The notes beneath the pieces are model-generated. The model was given only the letters and a program-made list of their open reading frames with translations, was not told the origin of the DNA and did not search any database. Positions 1 through 8,079 of a DNA stretch of 24,223 bases are shown here, piece after piece. This DNA is from an uncultured Clostridia bacterium (GTDB lineage Bacteria; Bacillota; Clostridia; TANB77; CAG-508). The stretch spans positions 1 through 24,223 of the forward strand of contig CANQFW010000013.1 of NCBI GenBank assembly GCA_947599995.1, written 5' to 3'. The translations under genes and the position numbers were made by a program. How positions within the stretch are numbered: the first letter of the stretch is position 1; every line of letters begins with the position of its first letter.

Positions 1-34
1 ATTTTCACCTGGATTTTCACCTGGATTTGCACCT
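1..34 (-). repeat. Short tandem repeat encoding the DnaK C-terminal tail
   Basis: A 12-base unit (GGATTTTCACCT on the plus strand) is present about two and a half times, with one variant copy carrying G instead of T. Read on the minus strand it encodes N-P-G-E/A steps in the flexible C-terminal tail of DnaK. Tails of this kind are variable in length within the family. The repeat runs off the window edge. Confidence 0.6.
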
Positions 35-1776
35 GCATTAGGATTTGCGTTTTTGTATAGTTGTTCGCTCATTTCATAGAATACCTTTGTTAACTTCTCA
101 GTAGCTTCTTTGATTTTTTCAGTATCATTTGACTCTAGAGCTTTCTTAGTTGATTCAATTTCAGTCTCAATTTTTGATTTTTCTTCTCCACTTATTTTGT
201 CTCCTAATTCTCCTAAAGTCTTTTCACTATTATAAATTAAACTTTCTGCATTGTTTTTAACTTCAATTTCTTCTTTTTTCTTTTTATCTTCCTCAGCATG
301 TGCTTGAGCATCTTTAACAGCTTTATTAATATCTTCTTCTGTTAAATTCGTTGAAGCTGTAATTGAAACATTTTGCTCATTCCCTGTAGCCATATCTTTT
401 GCAGAAACGTGTACTATACCATTTGCATCTATATCGAATGTTACTTCTATTTGTGGAACTCCTCTTGGTGCTGCTGGGATTCCTGTTAATTGGAATCTAC
501 CTAATGTTTTGTTGTAAGCAGCCATTTCACGTTCTCCTTGTAAAACATGAACTTCAACTGATGTTTGTCCATCTGCTGCTGTTGAGAATACTTGTGATTT
601 TTTAGTTGGTATTGTTGTATTTCTTTCGATTAATTTTGTAAACACTCCACCATATGTTTCAATTCCAAGTGAAAGTGGTGTTACGTCTAATAATACTAAA
701 TCTTTTACATCTCCTGAAAGAACTCCACCTTGAATTGCTGCACCAATTGCAACACATTCATCTGGATTTATTCCTTTATCAGCTTCTTTTCCTGTTAATC
801 TTTTTACTAATGCTTGAACTGCTGGTACTCTTGTTGATCCTCCAACTAGTAATACTTTATGAATATCTCCTATTGAAAGTCCTGCATCTTTTAATGCATT
901 GTTTACTGGTGTTGCTGTTGATTCTACTAAGTCGTGGATTAATTCTTCGAATTTTGCTCTTGTTAGTGTTATATCCATATGTTTTGGACCTGTTGAATCA
1001 GCTGTTATGAATGGTAAGTTAATATTTGCTTGTTGCATTCCAGATAGCTCAATCTTGGCTTTTTCTGCTGCTTCTTTAAGTCTTTGCATTGCCATTTTAT
1101 CTGTTGATAAATCTATTCCTTCTGACTTTTTAAACTCTGCTACTAGGTAGTCAATAATTTTTTGATCAAAATCATCTCCACCTAAATGGGTATTACCATT
1201 TGTTGCTAAAACCTCGAATACTCCATCACCAATGTCTAGAATCGAAACATCAAATGTTCCTCCTCCTAAGTCATATATCATTATTTTTTGATCTTGTTCT
1301 TTATCCATTCCATAAGCTAAAGCTGCTGCTGTTGGTTCGTTTATAATTCTTAGAACTTCAAGTCCTGCTATCTTTCCTGCATCTTTTGTAGCTTGTCTTT
1401 GACTGTCACTAAAGTATGCTGGAACTGTTATAACAGCTTGTGTTACTTGCTGTCCTAAATAGCTTTCTGCGTCTGCTTTTAATTTTTGTAAAATCATTGC
1501 AGAAATTTCTTGTGGAGAGAATTGGTCTCCTTCTATATTAACTTTTTCGTTTGTACCCATTTTTCTTTTTATTGAAATTACTGTGTTGTCTGGGTTACTA
1601 ACTGCTTGACGTTTAGCTATTGCTCCTACTAATCTTTCTCCATTTTTTGAGAATCCTACTACTGAAGGAGTTGTTCTATTACCTTCGCTATTTGCAATTA
1701 CTACTGGTTCTCCCCCTTCCATAACTGATACACATGAATTTGTTGTTCCTAAGTCAATTCCTATAATTTTCCCCAT
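1..1776 (-). CDS. dnaK: Molecular chaperone DnaK (Hsp70), 3' end off the window
   Basis: DnaK is the ATP-driven Hsp70 chaperone that folds and protects cytosolic proteins with DnaJ and GrpE. 592 codons are visible and the frame is still open at base 1; the family is usually about 610-620 residues, so only the last few tens are missing. The protein starts MGKIIGIDLGTTNSCVSV (phosphate-1 motif). It continues with the GGTFDVS phosphate-2 loop, a VGGSTRVPAV adenosine-binding motif, the interdomain linker DLVLLDVTPLSLGIET and a substrate-binding domain with NTTIP. The lid then runs into a low-complexity N/P/G/A/E tail. The start at 1776 follows a good AGGAGG site. It lies 151 bases downstream of grpE, and the gap shows no clear terminator, so the two are probably co-transcribed from the CIRCE-flanked promoter near 2494-2522. 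dnaJ may follow outside the window. No CGG codon was found in it. Confidence 0.97.
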   Translation of the reverse strand, partial: MGKIIGIDLGTTNSCVSVMEGGEPVVIANSEGNRTTPSVVGFSKNGERLVGAIAKRQAVSNPDNTVISIKRKMGTNEKVNIEGDQFSPQEISAMILQKLKADAESYLGQQVTQAVITVPAYFSDSQRQATKDAGKIAGLEVLRIINEPTAAALAYGMDKEQDQKIMIYDLGGGTFDVSILDIGDGVFEVLATNGNTHLGGDDFDQKIIDYLVAEFKKSEGIDLSTDKMAMQRLKEAAEKAKIELSGMQQANINLPFITADSTGPKHMDITLTRAKFEELIHDLVESTATPVNNALKDAGLSIGDIHKVLLVGGSTRVPAVQALVKRLTGKEADKGINPDECVAIGAAIQGGVLSGDVKDLVLLDVTPLSLGIETYGGVFTKLIERNTTIPTKKSQVFSTAADGQTSVEVHVLQGEREMAAYNKTLGRFQLTGIPAAPRGVPQIEVTFDIDANGIVHVSAKDMATGNEQNVSITASTNLTEEDINKAVKDAQAHAEEDKKKKEEIEVKNNAESLIYNSEKTLGELGDKISGEEKSKIETEIESTKKALESNDTEKIKEATEKLTKVFYEMSEQLYKNANPNAGANPGENPGEN

Positions 1777-1927
1777 AATTAAAATTCCTCCCTAAATTTT
1801 TATATTTTTAAAATTAATATCTAATTTTTATTTATATTGAAAATACTTTGTTTTTCTTTATATAAAACTTTTTAATATATATTTTTATATTTGTTTATAC
1901 TTTAAATTTTATTCTTAATATAGAATA

Positions 1928-2425
1928 TTAGTTATTTACTACTACCATTGAATGTCTTATAACCTTATCTCCAATTTTGTATCCTTTTCTATATTCTTGT
2001 ACAATTTCTTGACTTTGTTTTTCGGGATCTTGAATCATACTTATTGCCTCATGTAAAGATGGATCAAATAATTCGCCTTCTGTCTTTATTTCTTCTACAT
2101 TGTTCTTTTTCAAGAAATCCTTAAATTGTTTTTGTACTAATTCTACCCCTTGTTTATATTTTTCATCTTTACATTCGCTTGATACTGCTCCATCTAAATT
2201 ATCCATTATTGGAAGCATCCCTATTATTATATCCCCAAGTACAGAATTGTATAAGTTTTCTTTTTCTTTTTGATTTCTTTTTTTATAATTTTCAAATTCT
2301 GCCATTATTCTTTTATATCTATCGTTTAAATCATCTAGTTCCACTTGCTTTGCCTGAAGAGCATCTTTTTCTTTTATTTCGATACTTTCTTCAACTTCTT
2401 CTTTTATTTCTTCTTTTTCAGCCAT
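1928..2425 (-). CDS. grpE: Nucleotide exchange factor GrpE
   Basis: GrpE releases ADP from DnaK and so resets the chaperone cycle. The 165-residue protein has an acidic, E/K-rich N-terminus, a long coiled coil (roughly residues 25-90, with FENYKKRNQKEKE). The C-terminal beta domain carries the conserved IMDNLDGA and the closing GYKIGDKVIRHSMVVV. The ATG at 2425 has AAGAAGG seven bases upstream. It is the first gene of the grpE-dnaK unit. In many clostridia hrcA precedes grpE, but here the upstream neighbour is an unrelated gene ended by its own terminator, so the HrcA repressor must be encoded elsewhere. Confidence 0.96.
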   Translation of the reverse strand: MAEKEEIKEEVEESIEIKEKDALQAKQVELDDLNDRYKRIMAEFENYKKRNQKEKENLYNSVLGDIIIGMLPIMDNLDGAVSSECKDEKYKQGVELVQKQFKDFLKKNNVEEIKTEGELFDPSLHEAISMIQDPEKQSQEIVQEYRKGYKIGDKVIRHSMVVVNN

Positions 2426-2458
2426 ACAGATACCTTCTTTCTTTTTTAGTCTGTATTT

Positions 2459-2485
2459 TTAGCAATCTTTACTTTTGATTGCTAA
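2459..2485. promoter_or_regulatory. CIRCE operator 1 (HrcA binding site)
   Basis: TTAGCAATC, nine bases, GATTGCTAA: a perfect 9-9-9 palindrome. The CIRCE consensus is TTAGCACTC-N9-GAGTGCTAA, so each arm differs by one symmetric change. It lies just downstream of the -10 box of the grpE promoter, at the expected transcription start and early leader, the usual place for HrcA repression. Confidence 0.93.
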
Positions 2486-2493
2486 CTTTTTTT

Positions 2494-2522
2494 ATCATAT
2501 AACTTTATTTAGCAATTGTCAA
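2494..2522 (-). promoter_or_regulatory. Sigma-A promoter of grpE-dnaK
   Basis: Reading the minus strand, TTGACA (2522-2517) is followed after exactly 17 bases by TATGAT (2499-2494). Transcription would start near 2487, at the edge of CIRCE operator 1. The -35 box lies inside CIRCE-like operator 2. Confidence 0.9.
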
Positions 2523-2535
2523 GTGTTTTTGCTAA
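2509..2535. promoter_or_regulatory. CIRCE-like operator 2, overlapping the -35 box
   Basis: TTAGCAATT, nine bases, TTTTGCTAA: the same 9-9-9 layout as operator 1, with seven of nine positions paired. Its centre is 50 bp from that of operator 1, about five helical turns, so both could be bound from the same face of the DNA. Confidence 0.72.
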
Positions 2536-2542
2536 TTTATTT

Positions 2543-2593
2543 TAAAAAAATAAATTAACCCTGTTAGGTATCAAATCTGATACTTTACAGGGT
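2543..2593 (-). terminator. Rho-independent terminator of the HTH-like gene
   Basis: On the minus strand ACCCTGT ... ACAGGGT (outer stem), extended inward by a GTATCA/TGATAC stem, forms a long hairpin. A T-rich tract with seven consecutive T follows. It begins seven bases after the stop codon at 2600 and separates this gene from the grpE promoter. Confidence 0.85.
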
Positions 2594-2599
2594 AGGAGT

Positions 2600-3241
2600 T
2601 TAAGTTAACTTCAAACAATCATCAAGAGCTTTAAAATAAAGAATTGCATCGCGTATAAATACTGTATAATAAAAATCCGGTTTTAAATCTTCTATACCTA
2701 TATTTTCATTGAACTTCCTATTATATTTTACTCTCACATTTTTTGAAGGTTCTAAACTAATAACCTCATAATGCAAAAATAATACTTGCCGTTTTGTTTT
2801 TCTTATAATGATTACTTCATCACCTATAGAAAGCTTATGTTCTCCATTAGTGTATACGAAGTTATTCTCTTTAACTATAAGCTGTGAATAACAGTGAGAG
2901 TTATTTTTTATTTCAAATATAAGATTACCATCTTTCAGATGCGTTCCATACAATGTATTTATTCCGTGATAATGTTTTTTTCTTCTTTTATCTTTTCTCG
3001 ATACTTGTCTTACTTTCTGTGTGTACGGCGTGGACCGACTTTTCTGACTATTTGCCAAATAATTTTCTTTAATTCTTTTTTTCAGCTCAGACTCTTGCCC
3101 CACTTTTTCAAGTGAATATTTAATTTGTCTTTCACTGAGACCTGTTTGCTTTTCAATGTCTTCGAGGTTGCTACCCCTTTCTAAGAGATACATAATTATT
3201 TGGGCATCCTTTAAGACTTTCTTGCTTGTTCTTTTTCTCAT
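2600..3241 (-). CDS. Unrecognised protein with an N-terminal helix-turn-helix-like segment
   Basis: I do not recognise this 213-residue protein. Residues about 8-48 (LLERGSNLEDIEKQTGLSER and following) look like a helix-turn-helix. A Lys/Arg-rich linker follows at about 55-85. The C-terminal half is rich in alternating beta-type residues (SIGDEVIIIRKTKRQVLF), like a small barrel. No signal peptide or membrane helix is visible. The ATG at 3241 has AGGAGG eight bases upstream. Codon use differs from the neighbours: it uses GTC, CTC, CTG, TCC, ACG, CCG, TCG and CGC. It also has two in-frame CGG codons (AGT CGG TCC near 3028 and AAA CGG CAA near 2789) that are read through without loss of frame. 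That suggests recent acquisition or relaxed selection. A DNA-binding role is only a guess. Confidence 0.78.
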   Translation of the reverse strand: MRKRTSKKVLKDAQIIMYLLERGSNLEDIEKQTGLSERQIKYSLEKVGQESELKKRIKENYLANSQKSRSTPYTQKVRQVSRKDKRRKKHYHGINTLYGTHLKDGNLIFEIKNNSHCYSQLIVKENNFVYTNGEHKLSIGDEVIIIRKTKRQVLFLHYEVISLEPSKNVRVKYNRKFNENIGIEDLKPDFYYTVFIRDAILYFKALDDCLKLT

Positions 3242-3329
3242 TTTGTTGTCCTCCTATGTTGTTTTTATTTTTTTAAAATTTAAACTCCTTTCTTTTTTAG
3301 TCAGCTCTAGTGTATCAACCACTATTTCT

Positions 3330-3358
3330 ATTATATCACCTTTATTTAGTTTTGTAAA
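3330..3358 (-). promoter_or_regulatory. Sigma-A promoter of the HTH-like gene
   Basis: Minus strand: TTTACA (3358-3353), 17 bases, TATAAT (3335-3330). The start would be near 3323, giving a leader of about 80 bases before the ATG at 3241. Confidence 0.8.
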
Positions 3359-3513
3359 CATAATTTTTTTATTTTCTTAGTTTTATATTTACATAATTAT
3401 CAAAATTGTATTATTTTTTATCATTTTGTATCTTATATTTCTTTGTTTATTTTTGAAAAATTTGGGAACCATATATTAATAAATATAAATTTCGGAAGGA
3501 ATGAATTTAAAAA

Positions 3514-4258
3514 ATGAAAACAAAATATATCGTTCTTATAATAATTTTAGTAATTGGGATTGTAGGTATATCTTACTACCTATACAACTCCAACCAAGCC
3601 AAAAACGAAGAAGCTGCGAAAAATTCCAATGTCACATCAGAATACAATACTGCTAAAGTTGGAACAAATGAAAATGAAGACACAAATGCGTTTGCTGAAA
3701 ATACAGCTCTACTCAACGAATCGGCAAATACATCTACTGATAATACATCCTCACCTGATAAAAGTTTTCAAAATAACTCTGATGTTCAAAAAGATGTACC
3801 GAAAGAAACTGAATTAGCATCATTCTCTACTAGAATTTATACTAAAGATAGTGAAAGGCAAAATAATGTTTCTATTACATGTAAATCGCTAAATGGAACT
3901 GTTGTAGAAAATGGTAAAACTTTTTCATTTTGTAATACTGTTGGAAAAGCTACTTCCAGTAAAGGGTATCAAAAAGCTGATGTATTTAAAGATGGTGAAA
4001 AAGTAAAAGCATTAGGTGGAGGGAATTGCCAGGTAAGTACCACACTATATAATGCTGTTTTGAAAATCCCCGAATTAAAAGTTACAGAAAGACATTCGCA
4101 TAGTAATTCTGTTCCATATGTTTCAGAAGGAAAAGATGCAGCTGTAGCATATGGAAGCTATGATTTTAAATTTATAAATAATTTGCGGAAGCTCTATAAA
4201 AATAAAATGCAGCACCGATAAAAAAAATGTATATATTACACTTTTAAAATTGCAATAA
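3514..4258 (+). CDS. VanW-domain membrane-anchored protein, frame change at CGG
   Basis: VanW-domain proteins are envelope proteins of unproven biochemistry found beside cell-wall genes; some lie in vancomycin-resistance clusters. Residues 5-24 form a membrane anchor, 25-100 an N/S/T/E-rich linker, and from about 105 the VanW domain. That domain carries FSFCNTVGKA, the signature GGGNCQVSTTLYNAVL (about 168-183), ERHSHS, and DFKFINN near its end. In the starting frame the protein then reads an unrelated LRKLYKNKMQHR and stops at 4221. Omitting one base (C4186 of the CGG codon) gives NNLGSSIKIKCSTDKKNVYI and a stop at 4258, the normal amphipathic VanW ending, 247 residues in all. The ATG at 3514 follows GGAAGGA at a long spacing of 13 bases; the next gene has a similar spacing. 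I annotate the restored product; the gene could instead be a pseudogene. Confidence 0.85.
4186..4188 (+). other. CGG codon at the vanW frame change
   Basis: Context TTG CGG AAG. In frame, translation ends 11 codons later. Skipping C4186 and reading GGA restores the VanW C-terminus. Conserved sequence on both sides confines the change to the few codons between the FKFINN and IKIK segments, and the CGG is inside them. Confidence 0.7.
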
Positions 4259-4363
4259 ATTTCAATTTCTAAGAAAACTCTTTATCAAGACATAGCAATG
4301 CTATTAACATACAACGCATAAAAATCTTTTATATGAATATTATTTAATTATCAAAACTGTTTT

Positions 4364-4411
4364 AGGCTATACTAAAAAAATATTTAAAATATATGTTTGT
4401 ATAGCCTTTTT
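4364..4411 (+). terminator. Hairpin with T-run directly before the dacA Shine-Dalgarno
   Basis: AGGCTATAC (4364-4372) and GTATAGCCT (4399-4407) are perfect inverted copies around an A/T-rich 26-base loop, followed by TTTTT. It could terminate transcription from the vanW-like gene or act as an attenuator for dacA. The Shine-Dalgarno of dacA starts only two bases further on. A possible -10 (TATACT, 4368-4373) overlaps the left arm, so the palindrome could also be an operator. Confidence 0.5.
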
Positions 4412-4433
4412 CAAGGAAGGAATGATAAAATCT

Positions 4434-5663
4434 ATGAATTTTTTTAAAAGTAAAATCAAATTTCTTATTTTATTTTCAGCAGCCTTTATTTTTCCAATAT
4501 CATCTTATACATATGCCTATATATGGAGTACCTTAGATGTAACTGCCTCCACTAGTGCACCACTAGTTTCTCAAGTATCAGATGATACAGCCAATACTTT
4601 AAACTTAGATTGTGGCTCTGCAATTTTAATTGAACAACATACAGGTCAAGTTTTATACTCCTATAATTGTCATGAGAGTCTGCGCCCTGCAAGTGTTACT
4701 AAGCTTATGAGTATACTTTTAATCATGGAGTCAATACAAAGTGGCAAAATAACTTATGATACAAAAATTCCGTGCTCTGAAAATGCTGCCTCTATGGGTG
4801 GTTCTCAAATTTGGTTAAATACGACCGAGACACTTTCTGTAGATGAAATGTTAAAAGCAATATGTGTCGTTTCTGCAAATGATTGTGTAACAGCTATGGC
4901 AGAATACTTAGGTGGAACTGAACAAAATTTTGTAAATATGATGAATGCTAAAGCAAAAGAACTTGGTATGAACGACACTACATTTAAAAATTGCCATGGA
5001 ATAGATGAAGACGGTCATGTTACTTCAAGCTATGATATTGCTATTCTTTCTAGAGAACTATTAAATAAATATCCTGAAATAACAAAATACACTACAATTT
5101 GGAATGATACTTTAAGAGATGGAAAATCAGAATTAGTAAATACAAATAAGTTAGTACGATATTATAACGGATGTACCGGTCTTAAAACAGGATCTACTTC
5201 CCTTGCACTTTATAACTTATCTGCATCTGCTTCAAGAAATGGTATGGATTTAATTGCAGTTGTAATGAAGGCTCCATCATCTCAAATTAGATTTAAAAAT
5301 GCATCTAGCTTGCTTGATTATGGTTTTAATAATTTTGAATACAAAACTTTACTTTCTAGTGGTGATAAGATAAAAAACGTAAATATAGAAAAAGGTACCA
5401 AATCAGATTTAGTAGCAATTGCTGAAAGCAATTGTGGTCATTTAATTACTAAAGGTAATGATTTAAATATTGAGCAAAATGTTTCAATTGATAACTTAAC
5501 ACTTCCTGTTAAGAAAGGGCAAATTATTGGTAGTGTAAACTTTGTTCTTAATGGTGAGGTTATTTCTAGTAGCAACCTGCTCTCAGACAGCGATGTAGAT
5601 AAGTTAGGTATATTTTCTATGAATAAATTAGTTTTAAAAAAGTGGTTCTATCTTTTGAGATAA
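4434..5663 (+). CDS. D-alanyl-D-alanine carboxypeptidase (PBP5/DacA family)
   Basis: This serine peptidase trims the terminal D-Ala of peptidoglycan pentapeptides outside the membrane. A signal peptide or anchor (FLILFSAAFIFPISSYTYAY) opens the protein. All three active-site motifs are present; counting from the upstream ATG at 4422 they are S91-V-T-K94, S151-A-N153 and K255-T-G257. A C-terminal PBP5-type beta domain follows. I chose the second ATG (4434, 409 residues) because GGAAGGA ends only one base or less before the ATG at 4422 but about 12 bases before 4434, and the neighbouring vanW-like gene uses the same long spacing. The 4422 start (413 residues) cannot be excluded. It lies between a VanW-domain protein and sporulation genes, so a role in cortex or cell-wall maturation (as for DacB/DacF) is possible but not shown. 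Confidence 0.93.
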   Translation: MNFFKSKIKFLILFSAAFIFPISSYTYAYIWSTLDVTASTSAPLVSQVSDDTANTLNLDCGSAILIEQHTGQVLYSYNCHESLRPASVTKLMSILLIMESIQSGKITYDTKIPCSENAASMGGSQIWLNTTETLSVDEMLKAICVVSANDCVTAMAEYLGGTEQNFVNMMNAKAKELGMNDTTFKNCHGIDEDGHVTSSYDIAILSRELLNKYPEITKYTTIWNDTLRDGKSELVNTNKLVRYYNGCTGLKTGSTSLALYNLSASASRNGMDLIAVVMKAPSSQIRFKNASSLLDYGFNNFEYKTLLSSGDKIKNVNIEKGTKSDLVAIAESNCGHLITKGNDLNIEQNVSIDNLTLPVKKGQIIGSVNFVLNGEVISSSNLLSDSDVDKLGIFSMNKLVLKKWFYLLR

Positions 5664-5677
5664 AACCTCTTTTTTTC
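5644..5677 (+). terminator. Terminator overlapping the end of dacA
   Basis: GGTTCTATCT, TTTG loop, AGATAAAACC pairs at 9 of 10 positions and is followed by TCTTTTTTT. The left arm is inside the last codons and the right arm includes the stop codon at 5661-5663. Confidence 0.85.
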
Positions 5678-5813
5678 TAATTATTTTAAATCTTCCAACT
5701 AATAGTTTTGAGATTTTAGTTCTAGTAACTCTTTTTTTTCATCTGCATATTATAATGTATATCTAAGGCGAAACCAGTAGATAATATTTATATTAAAAGA
5801 AAGGAGACAATAA

Positions 5814-6647
5814 ATGAAATCCGTATGTATAAAAACAAATAATAAAAATGTGATAAATTATCTACTAAACGCTATAGATGATATTAAAGTTGACAATGTA
5901 TATTACTCAAAATTAAAATTTAAAATTTACCATAATATAATAGTGCATTACAAAGGTTTTGAACTTGATAAATTTGTTTCAACTATGTCAGAAATTCTTT
6001 CAAGCTTAACTGTAAACCTCTTTGAAGAAGATATACTGAAAACTATTATTGCACATGAATATTTTTACTTTGATTCTATTGATAGAGCAAAAATATTAGA
6101 TTTTATTGACGATTTTCAAGATTTGGATGATTATATAAAAAAAAATACCTTATTATATAATATTTTTTCTTCATATATATACAATAATAATAAAATATTT
6201 CTTGATGGGTTTATACCCTTTAGAGTACAGGACTATCTAAATCTTCTTACAGAAAAGGTTGATTATGCTGTTAATCGATATTTAATTGATAGAGAATATT
6301 CAGAGTTTATTTCTATGCTAAAAATGTATGTACAATCTCAAAGCTCCGGTAAGGACCTTGTTCATTTAGTTTACAGTAAGAATACATCTGTGTTGCTTGA
6401 CGAAAATAAAAATATTATTGAAGATAAAAGTATAGCCTTTAATGCTAAATATCTATCAGATATTACTTTTTCCGATAATGATTACGCATTAAATACTTTA
6501 CTTTCTATTGTTCCAAAAAAAATATATGTACATCTAATTGATAAGAATATTGATGAATTTATTCAAACCTTAAAATTAATCTTTGAAGATAAAATAGTTA
6601 TTTGTTCCAATGAGGACAAAACTTTTTGGTTCAAAAAATATGAATAG
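5814..6647 (+). CDS. ytxC: Sporulation protein YtxC
   Basis: YtxC-family proteins (about 280-300 residues) occur in spore formers; their molecular role is unknown. The 277-residue product matches in length and in the central conserved block: IFLDGFIPFRVQDY, then VDYAVNRYLIDREYSEFI, then a LKMYVQSQ segment leading to DLVHLVY. No signal peptide is visible and the protein is probably cytoplasmic. The ATG has AAAGGAG eight bases upstream. A TATAAT-like box lies at 5751-5756, but no convincing -35 partner is present, so the promoter (perhaps a sporulation sigma factor) is unassigned. The spoVB-like gene starts 38 bases downstream and is probably in the same transcript. Confidence 0.85.
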   Translation: MKSVCIKTNNKNVINYLLNAIDDIKVDNVYYSKLKFKIYHNIIVHYKGFELDKFVSTMSEILSSLTVNLFEEDILKTIIAHEYFYFDSIDRAKILDFIDDFQDLDDYIKKNTLLYNIFSSYIYNNNKIFLDGFIPFRVQDYLNLLTEKVDYAVNRYLIDREYSEFISMLKMYVQSQSSGKDLVHLVYSKNTSVLLDENKNIIEDKSIAFNAKYLSDITFSDNDYALNTLLSIVPKKIYVHLIDKNIDEFIQTLKLIFEDKIVICSNEDKTFWFKKYE

Positions 6648-6685
6648 CTTCTTTTTATCATTAATATAATTTAAAAGGTGATAAA

Positions 6686-8012
6686 TTGAAACGATTCAAG
6701 ATCTTTTTATTTAATTCTTTATTAATAATAGGAAGCTCTTTTATTTTACAAATAATCAGACTTATTTTTAATATATATATATCAAGTAAAATAGATAAAG
6801 AATCTCTAGGAGTTTTTCAGTTAATAATGACAACATATATGTTTGGAATAACTCTTGCTTCTTCTGGAATAAGTATTGCTTGCACTAGAGTCGTATCTGA
6901 AGAAATGGCTTTCGCAAACGGGTTTGGAATAAGAAAATCTTCTAAAAAGTGTATTAAGCTTTCTTTAATTATAGGAACTTTGGCTGCCATTGCATTTTGT
7001 TTTTCTGCCGATTTTATTACCAAAGTTTGTTTTCATAGTAAAGTTAGTAATGTGATAGTATACTTAATTTCTATTGCTCTTCCTATAATATCTATTTCTT
7101 CTTCTATAACTCGGATATTTTCTAGCTGTAAGAAGAGTTTATAAAACTGTGATTGGTCAATTTTTAGAACAAATATCTAAAATTATAGCTATTATAATCT
7201 TACTTAAAATATATTTACCATTTGGAACATTAGAAGGAATTTGCTATGCTTTAATTTTGGGTGATGTAATTTCTGAAATAATCTCTTTTTTATATCTTTT
7301 AATTATATATTTTTTAGATATAAAAAATCACGTTACTAAATTTAAGAATGAAAATAAAGATAATTTTCTATTTAGAATTTTTAGAATTTTCATTCCTGTT
7401 GCTCTTACATCTTATATACGTTCAGGACTATCTAGTGTAAAGCAACTTATTATTCCTTCTAGTCTAGAAAAAAGCGGTCTAAACTGTAGTCAATCATTAA
7501 GTAAGTATGGTACTATTTCTGGTATGGCAATGCCAATCATAATGTTTCCTGCAAGCTTTTTGTCCAGCTTTGCTAACTTACTAATTCCTGAATTTTCTAG
7601 GTATTACGTACATAATGATTATCCGAAAATAAGAAAATATTCTTACAAGTTAATCATATGGTCTTTTCTATTTTCATTAATACTTAGTATATTCTTTTTT
7701 ATATTTGGGAGTAAATTGGGTATACTTATTTATAATGACACAGAAGTTGGTCTATATATAAAGCTTTTCTCATTTATTATTCCCTTTATGTACTTAGACA
7801 TTATAATTGACTGCATTTTAAAAGGTTTAGACGCTCAGGTAAGTGTCATGTTTATAAACATTGTTGATTTACTTGTAAGTATAAGTGTAATTATGTTTTT
7901 TGTTCCTTGGTTTGGCATTAGAGGTTATATTGTTTCTATTTTCATTAGTGAAATTATGAACTTTATTTTGAGTTTTTGGAAATTAGAAGAATTAATAAAA
8001 AAACAAAATTAA
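6686..8012 (+). CDS. spoVB: SpoVB-like polysaccharide flippase (MOP/MATE superfamily), frame change at CGG
   Basis: Proteins of this family move lipid-linked sugars across the membrane; SpoVB is needed for spore cortex synthesis. The start is TTG at 6686 with AAAGGTG five bases upstream. The N-terminus (SLLIIGSSFILQIIRLIFNI, then SKIDKESLGVFQLI) is typical. In the starting frame the product ends at 7144 after a short nonsense tail. Omitting C7112 of a CGG codon changes ...ISISSSIT-RIFSSCKKSL* into ...SSSITGYFLAVRRVYKTVIG, which has the family's conserved Gly-Tyr-Phe. The frame then stays open to 8012, giving 441 residues with many membrane helices. The downstream piece has no ribosome-binding site of its own and would start at a GTG inside the conserved block, so it is not an independent gene. 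Pseudogene status remains possible, but the rest of the sequence is intact. Confidence 0.87.
7112..7114 (+). other. CGG codon at the spoVB frame change
   Basis: Context ACT CGG ATA. In frame, a stop follows 10 codons later. Skipping C7112 gives ACT GGA TAT TTT, i.e. T-G-Y-F, placing glycine at a position conserved in SpoVB-type proteins. Confidence 0.72.
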
Positions 8013-8016
8013 GATT

Positions 8017-8067
8017 TATATTCTACGGAAAGTCTATGATTTTTAACGATGACTTTCCTAGAGTATA
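8017..8067. repeat. Inverted repeat between convergent spoVB and rlmN
   Basis: TATTCTACGGAAAGTC and GACTTTCCTAGAGTATA pair over most of their length around a 16-base loop. It lies just downstream of the spoVB stop and could end that transcript, but no T-run follows on the plus strand. Confidence 0.5.
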
Positions 8068-8079
8068 AAAATATAGCAA

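Noticed and set aside
399..1150. Open frames on the plus strand opposite dnaK
   Set aside because: Leucine-rich antisense shadows of a highly conserved gene, without ribosome-binding sites.
5728..5756. A sigma-A promoter for ytxC
   Set aside because: TATAAT is present at 5751-5756 but the -35 position reads TAACTC-like sequence; a sporulation-type promoter also could not be matched convincingly.
7149..8012. An independent gene starting at GTG 7149
   Set aside because: No ribosome-binding site, and its first residues are the middle of a SpoVB-conserved block that continues upstream in the same frame; it is the 3' part of the frame-changed gene.
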